64,000 nt of DNA from Persicitalea sp964500445 (GCA_964500445.1 CAZCOG010000001.1:124001-188000); one strand, 5' to 3'; numbered from the stretch's first letter, positions 17,140 through 25,827 are shown. Notes: generated by a model from the letters alone, not told the origin. A program made the numbers and translations.

Positions 17140-17604
17140 ATGAGACTACTTGTTTTGCTGGTACTGCTGGCTTTTGCAGCGAGCTGCAACACCACCCAAA
17201 AGAAAACGGAGACTACCGAGAAGCGGGTCGTGGTGAACGACACGATTCCGCGCGAGCGGACCAATGTCAACCCCAAGCCTGTGGCCACCTACTCTGCACG
17301 CGTACCCGATGTATTAAATGAGTTCAAATTTGCCGTGAAGCTATACGAAACCCCGCTGCGGTTTCGCTACCGGGTGGCCGTTACCTACAAAACACTGGAT
17401 GTGAAAGACAGTGTCGATATTCCCAACTTCGGCTACCAGCCCAAAGTCGATGTAAAGAAGCAGGAGAATAACTTATCCGCCATGATTGGTTTTTACGACG
17501 CCAAGGGTACCTTCATGGATCTGAAAAAAGTGGAAGTGGTCGACAATCAGCTCAAAATACGACAGGTAAAGCGCTACGGCGTAGGGACGGTCAGGAAAAA
17601 GTAG
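17140..17604 (+). CDS. Small hypothetical lipoprotein
   Basis: 154 residues. The signal MRLLVLLVLLAFAASC ends in a lipobox with Cys 16, so it should be lipidated. A charged, low-complexity stretch follows (NTTQKKTETTEKR). The rest is predicted beta-rich ('FKFAVKLYETPLRFRYRVAVTYKTLDVKDSVDIPNFG', 'QENNLSAMIGFYDAKGTFMDLKKVEVVDNQLKIRQVKRYG'). I do not recognise the family. It stands alone: a divergent gap lies upstream and a bidirectional hairpin lies downstream, shared with the convergent molybdenum hydroxylase operon. Confidence 0.8.
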   Translation: MRLLVLLVLLAFAASCNTTQKKTETTEKRVVVNDTIPRERTNVNPKPVATYSARVPDVLNEFKFAVKLYETPLRFRYRVAVTYKTLDVKDSVDIPNFGYQPKVDVKKQENNLSAMIGFYDAKGTFMDLKKVEVVDNQLKIRQVKRYGVGTVRKK

Positions 17605-17671
17605 CAGCAAGTAGTTCTGAGCTCAGAAGTACCAAGCGTACAATGCAGCTAGCTGAATCAACAAAATAAAA

Positions 17672-17717
17672 TACCCGTCACAAACTAAAATGATTGTATT
17701 CTAGTCAGTGACGGGTA
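17672..17717. terminator. Bidirectional terminator hairpin between convergent genes
   Basis: tacccgtcac (17672-17681) and gtgacgggta (17708-17717) are exact inverted repeats with a 26-base AT-rich loop. They sit between the stops at 17604 (+) and 17761 (-), with A-rich sequence on the left side. Confidence 0.65.
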
Positions 17718-17760
17718 AATCCGTGCAAATAGTTTCTCAGCAGTACTTTCAACAAGTACC

Positions 17761-19923
17761 TTAGGCAACACCGGGTTCTACTCCGGCCATAATCAGTTTT
17801 TCGGGGGTAATAGGCAGATCACGCATGCGCTTACCGGTGGCGTTGAAAATGGCGTTGGCAATAGAGGCCGCCACGCTGGTGATGCCCAGCTCGCCAATAC
17901 CCTTTATGCCCATTTCATTCGCTATTTTATCTTCTTCGGGTACGAATACGACTTCTACATTGGCCATATCCAGATTGACTGGTACGTGGTAATCGGCAAA
18001 GGAACGGGTGATGAAGTTACCAAAGTTGGGCTCTACCCGGGTCTGCTCGGCTATTACCATACCCGCGCCCATCGTCAGTCCGCCGATGATCTGACCAAAA
18101 GCCGTTTTGGGATTCAGTATTTTTCCGCAGGCACCCACGTTCAGCATGCGCTTGATCCTATACATGCCCGTGTCTTTATCTACCCACACTTCGGCGAAAT
18201 TCGCGCCGAACGAATAGACCGAATGTTTTTTGAACTCTTCGGAAGGTTTGGCGGTACCTTTGGCTTCGTAGGTAGTCAGCTTGTTGGCCGTCATCAGCTC
18301 TTTCACACTCATTTTTTTATCACCCCCATTCAGCTTTTGCTTTAATTCCTTAATCGCATTCTCACAGGCAACACGCGCTCCGTTGCAGTAGGAAGCCGCT
18401 CCCCACGATCCGCCGGAACCGGGCGTTACCGGAAATAGCGAGTCGGCAAGTTGCACAACCACCTGCCCGACGGGAATATCCAGGTACTCCGAAGCCGTCT
18501 GCGCAATAATGGTATAGCTGCCGGTACCTATGTCCGTAGCATCCATCTGAATGGTTGCCAACACGGTATCGTCTTTGAGCGTCAGTATTACTTTCGACGA
18601 TGTTTCCTGATAAGGTGCCGCCCGCGACGCACCACTTACGCCGTACCCTACCAGCCAGTTACCGTTCGTGTTTTTGGCCGGTTCCATTTTTCGTTTATCC
18701 CAACCAAATTTATCAGCCCCGATCCGCAGGCATTCTACCAGCAAACGCGAAGAAAACGGCTTGTCATTACTTGGGTCGGTTTGCGTATCGTTTTTGATCC
18801 TGAATTCAATCGGATCCATTTTAAGTTTCCAGGCCATTTCGTCCATCGCCGATTCCAGCGCAAAGCTACCGGTAGCTTCCCCCGGCGCGCGCATAGCAAA
18901 GGGCGTTTGCAAATTCACCGGAACAAGCCTATGGGTCACCTTGTTATTAGGTACTTTGTAAAGCATTTTGCTCACGGTACCACACGATTCCTGGAACTCT
19001 TCGTAGGTGGAGGTATGCGATACAGTTTCGTGCGCCAAAGCGGTGAGTTTCCCATCTTTGGTGGCACCAATTTTTACCTTCTGCTCATTGTGCTGCCGGA
19101 GGTTGGTGTTGGTAAACATCTGGTGCCGGGTGACGGTAAGTTGCACCGGGCGACCGGTCTTTTTGGCCGCCATAATGGCCAAAATCACGTGCTGTTTGGC
19201 GTGTAGTTTAGAGCCAAAACCACCACCTACAAAAGGCGCTATGATGCGCACATCTTCTTTGGGAATCTGGAAAGTATTGGAAATAGTGATGGCCGCATCG
19301 TTGATCATCTGCTGGCTGGCGTACGCTTTTACTTTGCCATTTTCCCAGGAAGCGATAACGGCATGAAGCTCCATCGGGTGATGGTGCTCGATGGGTGTAT
19401 TGTAAGTCGCTTCCAGCTTTTCGTCAGCTTTGGATAACCCCGCCTCCACATCGCCCCGGGAATAATCAGAACTTTCCTTGGGTTTATAAGCATCCGATCG
19501 GTGATCCTTGAAATCTATTTTCGGAGTCTCCTCTTTGTATTTAATCTTAACCAATCGTGCGGCGTACTGAGCTTGCTCAAAAGTTTCGGCTACCACTACG
19601 CCTACATATTCCCCGTAATAATTGATGTGCGGACTCTGTAACACCGGTTGGATACTGGTGGTAGAAAGAGGCGGTAGTTTTTTATCAGGTGTCTTAAGCT
19701 TCTCGGCGTTTTTGTAGGTAATAATTTCAACGACCCCCTTCTGCTTTTTGGCTTCTGCTACATCGATCGATGAAATTTCGCCCTTTGCAACGGTACTATT
19801 GATTGCCTGGGCATACAGCATTTTATCGACCGGAAACTCCGACGAATATTTGGCCATCCCGGTCACTTTCAGGTGCCCCTCTACCCGGTCGATCGGGTTT
19901 CCTATTCCTATTGATGTGTCCAT
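17761..19923 (-). CDS. Molybdenum hydroxylase large subunit (PaoC/YagR-like, xanthine dehydrogenase family)
   Basis: 720 residues. It has the family start 'GNPIDRVEGHLKVTGMAKYSSEF', the aldehyde oxidase a/b hammerhead segment up to about residue 130, 'NTPIEHHHPMELHA', the molybdopterin-binding 'APFVGGGFGSKLHAKQHV', 'QTPFAMRAPGEATGSFALESAMDEMA' and the C-terminal 'MGIKGIGELGITSVAASIANAI', which contains the conserved catalytic Glu (GIGELG). It binds the Mo-cytosine-dinucleotide cofactor and oxidises aldehydes or N-heterocycles. It has no signal peptide; in PaoABC-type enzymes the complex is carried out by the Tat signal of the iron-sulfur subunit, which this operon also has. It is the last gene of the order 2Fe-2S, FAD, Mo subunits. 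Confidence 0.93.
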   Translation of the reverse strand: MDTSIGIGNPIDRVEGHLKVTGMAKYSSEFPVDKMLYAQAINSTVAKGEISSIDVAEAKKQKGVVEIITYKNAEKLKTPDKKLPPLSTTSIQPVLQSPHINYYGEYVGVVVAETFEQAQYAARLVKIKYKEETPKIDFKDHRSDAYKPKESSDYSRGDVEAGLSKADEKLEATYNTPIEHHHPMELHAVIASWENGKVKAYASQQMINDAAITISNTFQIPKEDVRIIAPFVGGGFGSKLHAKQHVILAIMAAKKTGRPVQLTVTRHQMFTNTNLRQHNEQKVKIGATKDGKLTALAHETVSHTSTYEEFQESCGTVSKMLYKVPNNKVTHRLVPVNLQTPFAMRAPGEATGSFALESAMDEMAWKLKMDPIEFRIKNDTQTDPSNDKPFSSRLLVECLRIGADKFGWDKRKMEPAKNTNGNWLVGYGVSGASRAAPYQETSSKVILTLKDDTVLATIQMDATDIGTGSYTIIAQTASEYLDIPVGQVVVQLADSLFPVTPGSGGSWGAASYCNGARVACENAIKELKQKLNGGDKKMSVKELMTANKLTTYEAKGTAKPSEEFKKHSVYSFGANFAEVWVDKDTGMYRIKRMLNVGACGKILNPKTAFGQIIGGLTMGAGMVIAEQTRVEPNFGNFITRSFADYHVPVNLDMANVEVVFVPEEDKIANEMGIKGIGELGITSVAASIANAIFNATGKRMRDLPITPEKLIMAGVEPGVA

Positions 19924-19986
19924 ACTATGTTATATTAATGGGGAAAATAAATCCCCGACTCAATGTCTTCCCTGATCAAAATGTCT

Positions 19987-20979
19987 TTACGCGTTTTTCT
20001 CAAAAGCCTGCGTAAGCGCTCTTACAATGGCTTTTTTGCCCATTTCAACTTTATATTCATTATCGGAAAGGGTACGGGCCGGGCGCATGGCCAGTTCCGC
20101 GGCCTGCTGAAAATTCTCCTGAGTGGGTTTTTTGCCACCTAGAAAAGCTTCGGCTTCGGTTAGTTTCCAGGGTTTGTGCGCCACACCGCCCATCGCGAGG
20201 CCGGCTTTGGCAATGGTACCGCCTTCCATTTGTAATCCGGCCGCGACCGAAATGAGGGCGAAAGCATAGCTGGAGCGCTCCCGGATTTTCAGGTAGTAAT
20301 AGTGATCGGTAAAAATCGGTTTGGGTAAATCGATCGCCGTAATGAGTTCATTGGGCTGCAGCGTGTTATCCTTTTCCGGCTGATCGCCCGGCAGGCGATG
20401 AAAATCGGTAAAATCAATGGTTCTGGATTTACCCCCAGGCTGTTGCACGTGTACCGTGGCACCAATGGCCGCCAGAGCCACGCACATATCGGAAGGATGG
20501 ACGGCTACGCACTCGTCACTCCATCCAAAAATGGCGTGTTGGGCGTTCATACCTTTCCTGGCCCCACAACCCGTGCCGGGTTCGCGTTTGTTACAGGGCA
20601 TCGACGTTTCGAAAAAGTAGGGGCAGCGGGTGCGCTGCAACAAATTGCCGCCGTTGGTCGCCATGTTCCGGATTTGTACTGTCGCCGCCGATAGCATCGC
20701 CATGGAAAGCAGAGGGTAGTTTTTTCGGATGTCAGGATGGTTGGCTGTGTCGGAATTGCTGGCCATGGCTCCCAGCGTGTAGCCGCCTGCATTATTGGAT
20801 TTAATGTCATTGAAACTCAGGTCTGCCACTTCGATCAACTCGGTAGGGCGTTCCACATCTTCTTTCATTAAATCGATCAGGTTGGTACCGCCGCCCAGGT
20901 ACCTGGCTTGTTTGTTGGCCGCAGCGGCCGATACGGCGGCTTGCGGATTCTGCGGTTGGGTATATACAAAAGGTCTCAT
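19987..20979 (-). CDS. Molybdenum hydroxylase FAD subunit (PaoB/YagS-like)
   Basis: 330 residues. The FAD-binding motifs of the PCMH type are present: 'ARYLGGGTNLIDLMKEDVERPTELIEV' near the N-terminus and 'TLGAMASNSDTANHPDIRKNYPLL'. Between about residues 117 and 142 is 'QRTRCPYFFETSMPCNKREPGTGCGARKG', a cysteine-rich insertion equivalent to the one that holds an extra [4Fe-4S] cluster in PaoB. The C-terminal CO-dehydrogenase flavoprotein domain follows ('KIRERSSYAFALISVAAGLQMEGGTIAKAGLAMGGVAHKPW'). It transfers electrons from the Fe-S subunit to FAD. It is 63 bases upstream of the large subunit in the same operon. Confidence 0.93.
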   Translation of the reverse strand: MRPFVYTQPQNPQAAVSAAAANKQARYLGGGTNLIDLMKEDVERPTELIEVADLSFNDIKSNNAGGYTLGAMASNSDTANHPDIRKNYPLLSMAMLSAATVQIRNMATNGGNLLQRTRCPYFFETSMPCNKREPGTGCGARKGMNAQHAIFGWSDECVAVHPSDMCVALAAIGATVHVQQPGGKSRTIDFTDFHRLPGDQPEKDNTLQPNELITAIDLPKPIFTDHYYYLKIRERSSYAFALISVAAGLQMEGGTIAKAGLAMGGVAHKPWKLTEAEAFLGGKKPTQENFQQAAELAMRPARTLSDNEYKVEMGKKAIVRALTQAFEKNA

Positions 20980-21061
20980 TGGTTACTGATTTTGTGGCGT
21001 TGGAGCCGTTGAAAGACGCTGATTCCTATTTTTTCCTAGGTACTTGAATCCTGAAATAAGG

Positions 21062-21865
21062 TCAGCTTTTGGCTTTGGCTTTTTGTATTTGTTCCGCCGT
21101 GGCAAATTCCCATTTGGGTTTTGTCTCTTTTCCGGATTGCACTTCCTGAATGGCTTGCACGATGTTGTTGTAGGCTCCGCACCGACAGATGTTGCCCGAC
21201 ATCCGTTCCCGGATTTCTTCTTCGGACAGTTCTATGTTTTGCCGGATGTTTTTAAAATCCTCCGTCACATAGCTGGCTTCTCCATTTTTGGCCTCTTGTA
21301 GCAAGGCGACGGAAGAGCAGATTTGTCCGGGCGTGCAGTAGCCGCATTGGAAGCCATCGTGTTTAAGGAAGGCCGCCTGCATGGCGTGCAGTTCATCGTC
21401 ATTGGCCAAACCTTCTATGGTCGTGATTTCCTTGTCTTTACAACTGGCCGCCAGCGTAAGGCACGAAAGCTTGCGTTTCCCGTCGATGATCACGGTACAC
21501 GCTCCGCACTGCCCGTGGTCGCAGCCCTTTTTGGTGCCGGTCAACTGCAGGCGTTGCCGAAGCGCATCCAACAGGGTAGTTCGGGAATCGATGTTTAGGG
21601 GTTTTGTTGAATTATTTACCCGTAATCGGACCTGGATTTCGTTCAACATAGCTTCGGTAGTGGTCGGAAGTTCTTGTTTAGGTGCTTTGCCAAATACTTC
21701 GGAGGTAAAGAATGGCGTGGCAAACAGGCTGAGCCCGGCAGCAGAGATTTTAGTCATAAACCGGCGACGAGATTCCCCGAAAAGCCCCAGCTGATCAAGA
21801 ATTCTGCTTTCATCTTCTGTCAACTGCCTCTCTTCCAAATGATCATCCTGGTTAAATTTCGTCAT
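21062..21865 (-). CDS. Molybdenum hydroxylase [2Fe-2S] subunit with Tat signal (PaoA/YagT-like)
   Basis: 267 residues. The N-terminus carries a twin-arginine motif, SRRRFMTK at about residues 33-40, followed by a weakly hydrophobic stretch ending at 'SEVFGKA', after a 32-residue charged lead. The ferredoxin-like domain has 'GCDHGQCGACTVIIDGKRKLSC' (first [2Fe-2S]). The helical domain has 'CGYCTPGQI' and 'GNICRCGAYNNIVQAI' (second [2Fe-2S]). The Tat motif implies export of the whole folded complex to the periplasm. It is first in the three-gene operon, 82 bases upstream of the FAD subunit. No cofactor-insertion chaperone of the PaoD/XdhC type is adjacent. Confidence 0.93.
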   Translation of the reverse strand: MTKFNQDDHLEERQLTEDESRILDQLGLFGESRRRFMTKISAAGLSLFATPFFTSEVFGKAPKQELPTTTEAMLNEIQVRLRVNNSTKPLNIDSRTTLLDALRQRLQLTGTKKGCDHGQCGACTVIIDGKRKLSCLTLAASCKDKEITTIEGLANDDELHAMQAAFLKHDGFQCGYCTPGQICSSVALLQEAKNGEASYVTEDFKNIRQNIELSEEEIRERMSGNICRCGAYNNIVQAIQEVQSGKETKPKWEFATAEQIQKAKAKS

Positions 21866-22065
21866 GACATAGGTAGGTTAATAAGTACTTTGGGTATTCG
21901 CCTGGCCAAACCAGGCCCTTATTGCAAGGAGATAGTTATCCTCATCTGTCGGCAAATGAGAAAGAATCGTACCATTGTTTCGGAACCAGGAGAATGCAGA
22001 AGGTTGCCACAGCGATTGCAGTACATGGAATTACCTTTCCGCCGATGGTTGAAAATGAACCAGTA

Positions 22066-22785
22066 TCAGCGGGGTGCCCGAAGTACCCGTTTCGATTCAA
22101 TGGTGATGGCCGAACCTTCGGCCAGCATTACAGACTGCGGTTGCTGATGATTCAGGGAGGCAAAGTCGTTGCCATATATTTCAGCGAAATCAGCCTTGAT
22201 TTTGTAGTCAAGTACCTCGTACTTCTTCCACCTCGGGTGCGTCACCTGATATTCATTAGTGATCGAAGGGCTGACCCTGGCGTAGCCCCAGTAATGCTCG
22301 GTAATGAATTCGATCTCGCTACCGGGAATCATTTCCGTCAGCTCCGGGCAGGTAACTACCTGCAACGATTGCCAGCCTGACTTGATCTTCCAGCGATACT
22401 CCACGGTGAGGTCGGTATCGGTCTCGTCCCACCGATGAGTCATCGGGCGGCTTTCGTACTTCTCGTTGTAGAGGGTATTGGCTACGAAGGCCAGGGCGGG
22501 CAGCGGCACGATCTCTTTGACGAAAACTACCCCTCTTTTCCATGCTCCATCTTCAAACCGCCTGACGTAAAACCGCAGGTTTACTTCCTCGAAATTGATG
22601 TGGTAAGGTACTTTGATTCCCAATAGCCGGGTATTTTTAAACATAAACCCGATCAGGCTCACGTAACATTTTCCCTCCCACAGATCGAGTTCGGTACCAT
22701 AAGGGAGGTACGGTTCAAGTACGGTGGGGTCAATCTCGTAATTGGCAAAGGCCAGCCGGCGCCACTCTGCGGTTAAAAAGCTCAT
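22066..22785 (-). CDS. DUF2071 (YqjF-like) family protein
   Basis: 239 residues. 'FLTAEWRRLAFANYEIDPTVLEPYLPYGTELDLWEGKCYVSLIGFMF' at the start, then 'VNLRFYVRRFEDGAWKRGVVFVKEIVPLPALAFVANTLYNEKY' and 'FITEHYWGYARV' are hallmarks of DUF2071, related to acetoacetate-decarboxylase-like barrels. The cytosolic function is unknown; Bacillus YqjF belongs to the same family. It lies 200 bases upstream of the molybdenum hydroxylase operon on the same strand and could share the transcript, but nothing ties the two functionally. Confidence 0.87.
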   Translation of the reverse strand: MSFLTAEWRRLAFANYEIDPTVLEPYLPYGTELDLWEGKCYVSLIGFMFKNTRLLGIKVPYHINFEEVNLRFYVRRFEDGAWKRGVVFVKEIVPLPALAFVANTLYNEKYESRPMTHRWDETDTDLTVEYRWKIKSGWQSLQVVTCPELTEMIPGSEIEFITEHYWGYARVSPSITNEYQVTHPRWKKYEVLDYKIKADFAEIYGNDFASLNHQQPQSVMLAEGSAITIESKRVLRAPR

Positions 22786-22897
22786 GGAAGATCAATGGAT
22801 ACTTTCGTAACCAAACAGCGCAGAATCCGCTAATGTTTTCGTGGTTCGTAGCAGGTACTTTGCCGACCGCTAAGACTGTCCAGGGATAGCGCAAGTT

Positions 22898-23191
22898 CTA
22901 TCTTTTGCTGATTTTGTTGCGCGAAATGGACCGCTGCCGATCGCTTCTGAAGCGAAGTACCTGATCGCTCGATTTTTGGGCGTGCTTGGTACTTCGGCCC
23001 TGCACCCGTGCCCGCCAGCGCCGCCACGAAGCGGGTTTCAGCGAACGGCGCATCAGAACGATTACCTCCGGTTCCGCCAGGCCAAACTGCGCCTTGATGG
23101 CGTCGAAGGGCGTCCGGTCTTCCCAGGCCATTTCGATGATCCGGTCCGTATCGCGGGCCGATAAGGATTTGATTTGTTCTTTTTCTTTCAT
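22898..23191 (-). CDS. TIGR03643/DUF2805 family small protein
   Basis: 97 residues. 'LSARDTDRIIEMAWEDRTPFDAIKAQFGLAEPEVIVLMRRSLKPASWRRWRARVQGR' is the conserved core of the TIGR03643 (DUF2805) family, a small basic helix-turn-helix-like protein of unknown role. The family is often found next to cryptochrome/photolyase genes, but none is intact here. The C-terminal 30 residues are basic and poorly conserved. A short open frame remains upstream (23233-23370). Confidence 0.87.
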   Translation of the reverse strand: MKEKEQIKSLSARDTDRIIEMAWEDRTPFDAIKAQFGLAEPEVIVLMRRSLKPASWRRWRARVQGRSTKHAQKSSDQVLRFRSDRQRSISRNKISKR

Positions 23192-23452
23192 GCCAGACTA
23201 AACAGCGCAGGTGGTGATGCTGTTTAGAAAAATCAGATAGGTAGCTTAAAATACCCGGCCAACTCTCCTTTGCCCTTTTGGTAAATCGGGGTTGGCATAT
23301 GGAATTGTTCCGCTATCAAATCGGAAGCGGCCCGGCCACGGTAGCGGGCCTCTTCGGGGCTGGAATTTAATCACTTACGAAGTACCCCCTACTAGTAGTT
23401 CAGCCACAAGGTCACCTTTTCGTGGTAAAATCAGCTTACCCCAGGACTACCT
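23192..23452. other. Intergenic region with a 45-codon orphan open frame (possible gene remnant)
   Basis: On the minus strand, 23370 to 23233 is open for 45 codons and reads in part NSSPEEARYRGRAASD and PTPIYQKGKGELAGYF before a stop. It has no good start codon (first ATG gives only about 20 residues). The composition looks like protein-coding sequence. It may be the decayed C-terminus of a gene that once preceded the TIGR03643 gene. Otherwise the region holds the upstream sequence of the gene at 23453. Confidence 0.3.
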
Positions 23453-24205
23453 ATGAAACAGTTCGATTCACCGGCAGACGTGCTGCCTTATTTTTCGGCT
23501 TTGCCTTATGAGGCTCTGATGGCAGCCCGGCACGAGAGCCACCTTCACATCCCGACCCAGCAGGGAATTTATTTCTGGTTTGTGCGGGAAGCAGGCTTTG
23601 AAAAATTAAGCCAGAAGCTGCAGGTGGTATTGCGCCCGCCCCAACACACCCTAAAAGTAGGAGATGCGTCTTTGGTGTACTACGGACATCTTGGGGCCTA
23701 CAGTAATATGAAAACGGTGCAAGGAGCGGACAACCTAAAATACTACTTCCAGTCGGAGATTCCGCATAAGCCCCTCGATTATACACTGGAAGGATATTCC
23801 CTTCTTTCCTGCTTCCGAAAAACCATCGGCGGCCTGCTCACGGACGATCTACTGGCCGGACAGGAAACCGTAAAATCGTTCTTCCACGACTATCTGCGGA
23901 TCTATTTTCTGGCCTATGACGCCACCACCGAAGAAGAAGGGGTGGTGGCCCGTAACGCCGTACGATCAGATTTTCAACACTTAAGTCGGGCGATTGCCTC
24001 GCTCGGTCGTTCTGGCATAGCCAGAGGTGCCTCTGCCATCAAAGGTGCATTGGTCTATGACGATTATGGTCCTGAGGTAAGGATCATCCTGGAAAACCGA
24101 CGTTACTTCGCGGAACTGGTGACTTTGGCTGCGATCCAGCAAAAGTACCAATTGGACGATGAGGCGGGGAAGGAACTGATGGAGCCCAAGGTGCTTTTTG
24201 GATGA
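23453..24205 (+). CDS. Hypothetical protein with a degenerate GIY-YIG-like pattern
   Basis: 250 residues, no signal peptide. I do not recognise the family with certainty. Residues 38-43 read GIYFWF and 74-80 read LVYYGHL, the spacing and strand pattern of a GIY-YIG nuclease core. Residues 115-127 ('LLSCFRKTIGGLL') supply the Arg (120) expected on the following helix. A Glu such as E182/E184-type C-terminal residue for metal binding could not be placed with confidence. The protein has normal host-like GC and ends about 150 bases before the AT-rich insertion that follows, so it marks the left boundary rather than being part of it. Confidence 0.6.
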   Translation: MKQFDSPADVLPYFSALPYEALMAARHESHLHIPTQQGIYFWFVREAGFEKLSQKLQVVLRPPQHTLKVGDASLVYYGHLGAYSNMKTVQGADNLKYYFQSEIPHKPLDYTLEGYSLLSCFRKTIGGLLTDDLLAGQETVKSFFHDYLRIYFLAYDATTEEEGVVARNAVRSDFQHLSRAIASLGRSGIARGASAIKGALVYDDYGPEVRIILENRRYFAELVTLAAIQQKYQLDDEAGKELMEPKVLFG

Positions 24206-24353
24206 GGGAAAATCATCCCTTTGGATCGCACGGTAGGCCGATGCCGTTACAAACGCGAGGTGAGGTAACCTTGATTCCAAATCAGGGTTAGCGGGAGATG
24301 TTAAAAAATTGATTAGTTTACTTCGTATTTGAATTTTTAAACATTTTAATTTA

Positions 24354-25610
24354 ATGAATAAATATGATATGGGCAATGATAAAGTCAACAAAGAAAAAGA
24401 ATTATTTAATTCATTGAATATTCCTGATTGGAAATTTCAAGGTAATCCTAGAATTGGTGGCCAAGCATGGGGGGTGGAGGTTAGAAATGAAAATACAAAA
24501 GATTTAGGTTTTTTTAGATGCTTAAAAAGTGATAAGAAAATAGATCAGGACAGATTTAAACGTGAATTAAATATTTTGACAAATCCTAAATTTCAGCATG
24601 AAAATATAATTGAAATTTTAGATTACTCAATTGACGGACCAAATTTATGGTACATAAGTCGCCGAGGAAGACCTTTTGATCAATGGTGGTTAAATACTAT
24701 CCGTAAGCCCACATTACCAATATTCGACAAAGCAATCAACGTAATATTGAAAATATTATCCGGCCTGTCACTTTTACATGAGCAAAACTTAGTACATCGT
24801 GATATTAAACCTCAGAATATTGTTATTGGAGAAAATGATGAGCCAATTCTTATAGATTTTGGGATATTATTTGAACCTGCGGAAGATAGATTAACTCCAA
24901 TCGAGGAAGCAGTGGGAAATAAACAGTATAGTCCTGATTATATGATGAATAGAGAAGAGGAGGTGCCTCCTTGGATTGATTTGTTTCAAATCGGCCAATT
25001 GCTAATATGGATGCTATCGATTAAGCCGGCAAAACATTATTGGAATAGACCCTTGCATTGGAAGTATGTGAGGTACAGATCAGATTTGGATGACTATCAA
25101 GTAAGTGTGGTTCGATCTATTACTGCGCTTGTATCTAGTTTTTCTACTAGTCCTAACAACGCTTCAGAATTAATTGGACTTATAAACTTAATAAAGGTTA
25201 ATCCGACTTTAAATGCAACAAGCGATGTTTCTAATGCAATTATGAAAAGACTTGCCAATAATAAAATAAGCGAATATCAAAGAAAAGTTGATGATGCTGA
25301 GAGGATAGATAATAACTTTCAATTAATGTGTGTATTTGAAGAGATTATTTCTAATAAAATATTAGAGCATGTCAATAATTTAGATTCAAATCTTTATCAA
25401 ATTATAACTAACATTAGACTAAAAGATCTTAGCCAACACTATATTGGATTAGGAGAATATGAATTTGATTATCATTCTTCAACAAGTGGAAAGTACTATA
25501 AAAATCTATTAATTATAAACTTTGGAATGCAAGATGCCACTTCATTCAAATTAGCTATCTCTGTAAGAGATGCAAATACCTTCCTTTATGGGACAATATC
25601 AACAAGATAA
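24354..25610 (+). CDS. Hanks-type Ser/Thr protein kinase with unknown C-terminal domain (possibly frameshifted)
   Basis: 418 residues as read. The kinase domain spans about residues 28-270: glycine-rich region IGGQAWG (34-40), then FFRCLKS (53-59), where the beta-3 Lys position is occupied by Arg 55. The alpha-C Glu is probably E71 in RFKREL. The catalytic loop is HRDIKPQN (148-155), the metal motif DFG 168-170, and the activation segment end 'GNKQYSPDYM' at 188-197. Residues 270-418 are a low-complexity helical and then beta-rich region of unknown function. No transmembrane segment or PASTA repeats. A +1-frame continuation (25570-25827) reads on naturally if one G is removed from GGG at 25590-25592, giving about 490 residues. 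It converges with a DUF4062 gene; the pair may be a defence module (inference). Confidence 0.85.
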   Translation: MNKYDMGNDKVNKEKELFNSLNIPDWKFQGNPRIGGQAWGVEVRNENTKDLGFFRCLKSDKKIDQDRFKRELNILTNPKFQHENIIEILDYSIDGPNLWYISRRGRPFDQWWLNTIRKPTLPIFDKAINVILKILSGLSLLHEQNLVHRDIKPQNIVIGENDEPILIDFGILFEPAEDRLTPIEEAVGNKQYSPDYMMNREEEVPPWIDLFQIGQLLIWMLSIKPAKHYWNRPLHWKYVRYRSDLDDYQVSVVRSITALVSSFSTSPNNASELIGLINLIKVNPTLNATSDVSNAIMKRLANNKISEYQRKVDDAERIDNNFQLMCVFEEIISNKILEHVNNLDSNLYQIITNIRLKDLSQHYIGLGEYEFDYHSSTSGKYYKNLLIINFGMQDATSFKLAISVRDANTFLYGTISTR

Positions 25611-25827
25611 AATACCAACTAATTTTTTGAACTTTTTTTTAAGATTCGAGCTCAGTTCTTCTAACCATATATTCCGAAACAAGGGTTTCGAAACATATCA
25701 TCATATTTATTTCACACCAAACGGCGAGCTTGAATTTTCATTGAATAACTATGATGGTGAAAAAAGTATAGATGGATTCGTGAATTTTGTAGTTAGCATA
25801 ATCAATAATGAAGATGCATGGAATTGA
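25570..25827 (+). CDS. Overlapping +1-frame ORF, probable C-terminal end of the kinase
   Basis: 85 codons from an internal ATG, overlapping the last 41 bases of the kinase frame. The readable part beyond the overlap ('KIPTNFLNFFLRFELSSSNHIF', 'FETYHHIYFTPNGELEFSLNNYDG', 'FVNFVVSIINN') is a beta-strand-rich sequence that looks like the rest of the domain begun at kinase residues 380-410. No ribosome-binding or promoter signal separates it. Most likely it is the true C-terminus after a single-base indel or programmed shift; a separate small protein is the alternative. Confidence 0.5.
   Translation: MQIPSFMGQYQQDKIPTNFLNFFLRFELSSSNHIFRNKGFETYHHIYFTPNGELEFSLNNYDGEKSIDGFVNFVVSIINNEDAWN

Noticed and set aside
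18451..19206. 251-codon plus-strand frame inside the molybdenum hydroxylase large subunit
   Set aside because: Antisense shadow; composition rich in R/F/H as expected from the reverse of a coding strand.
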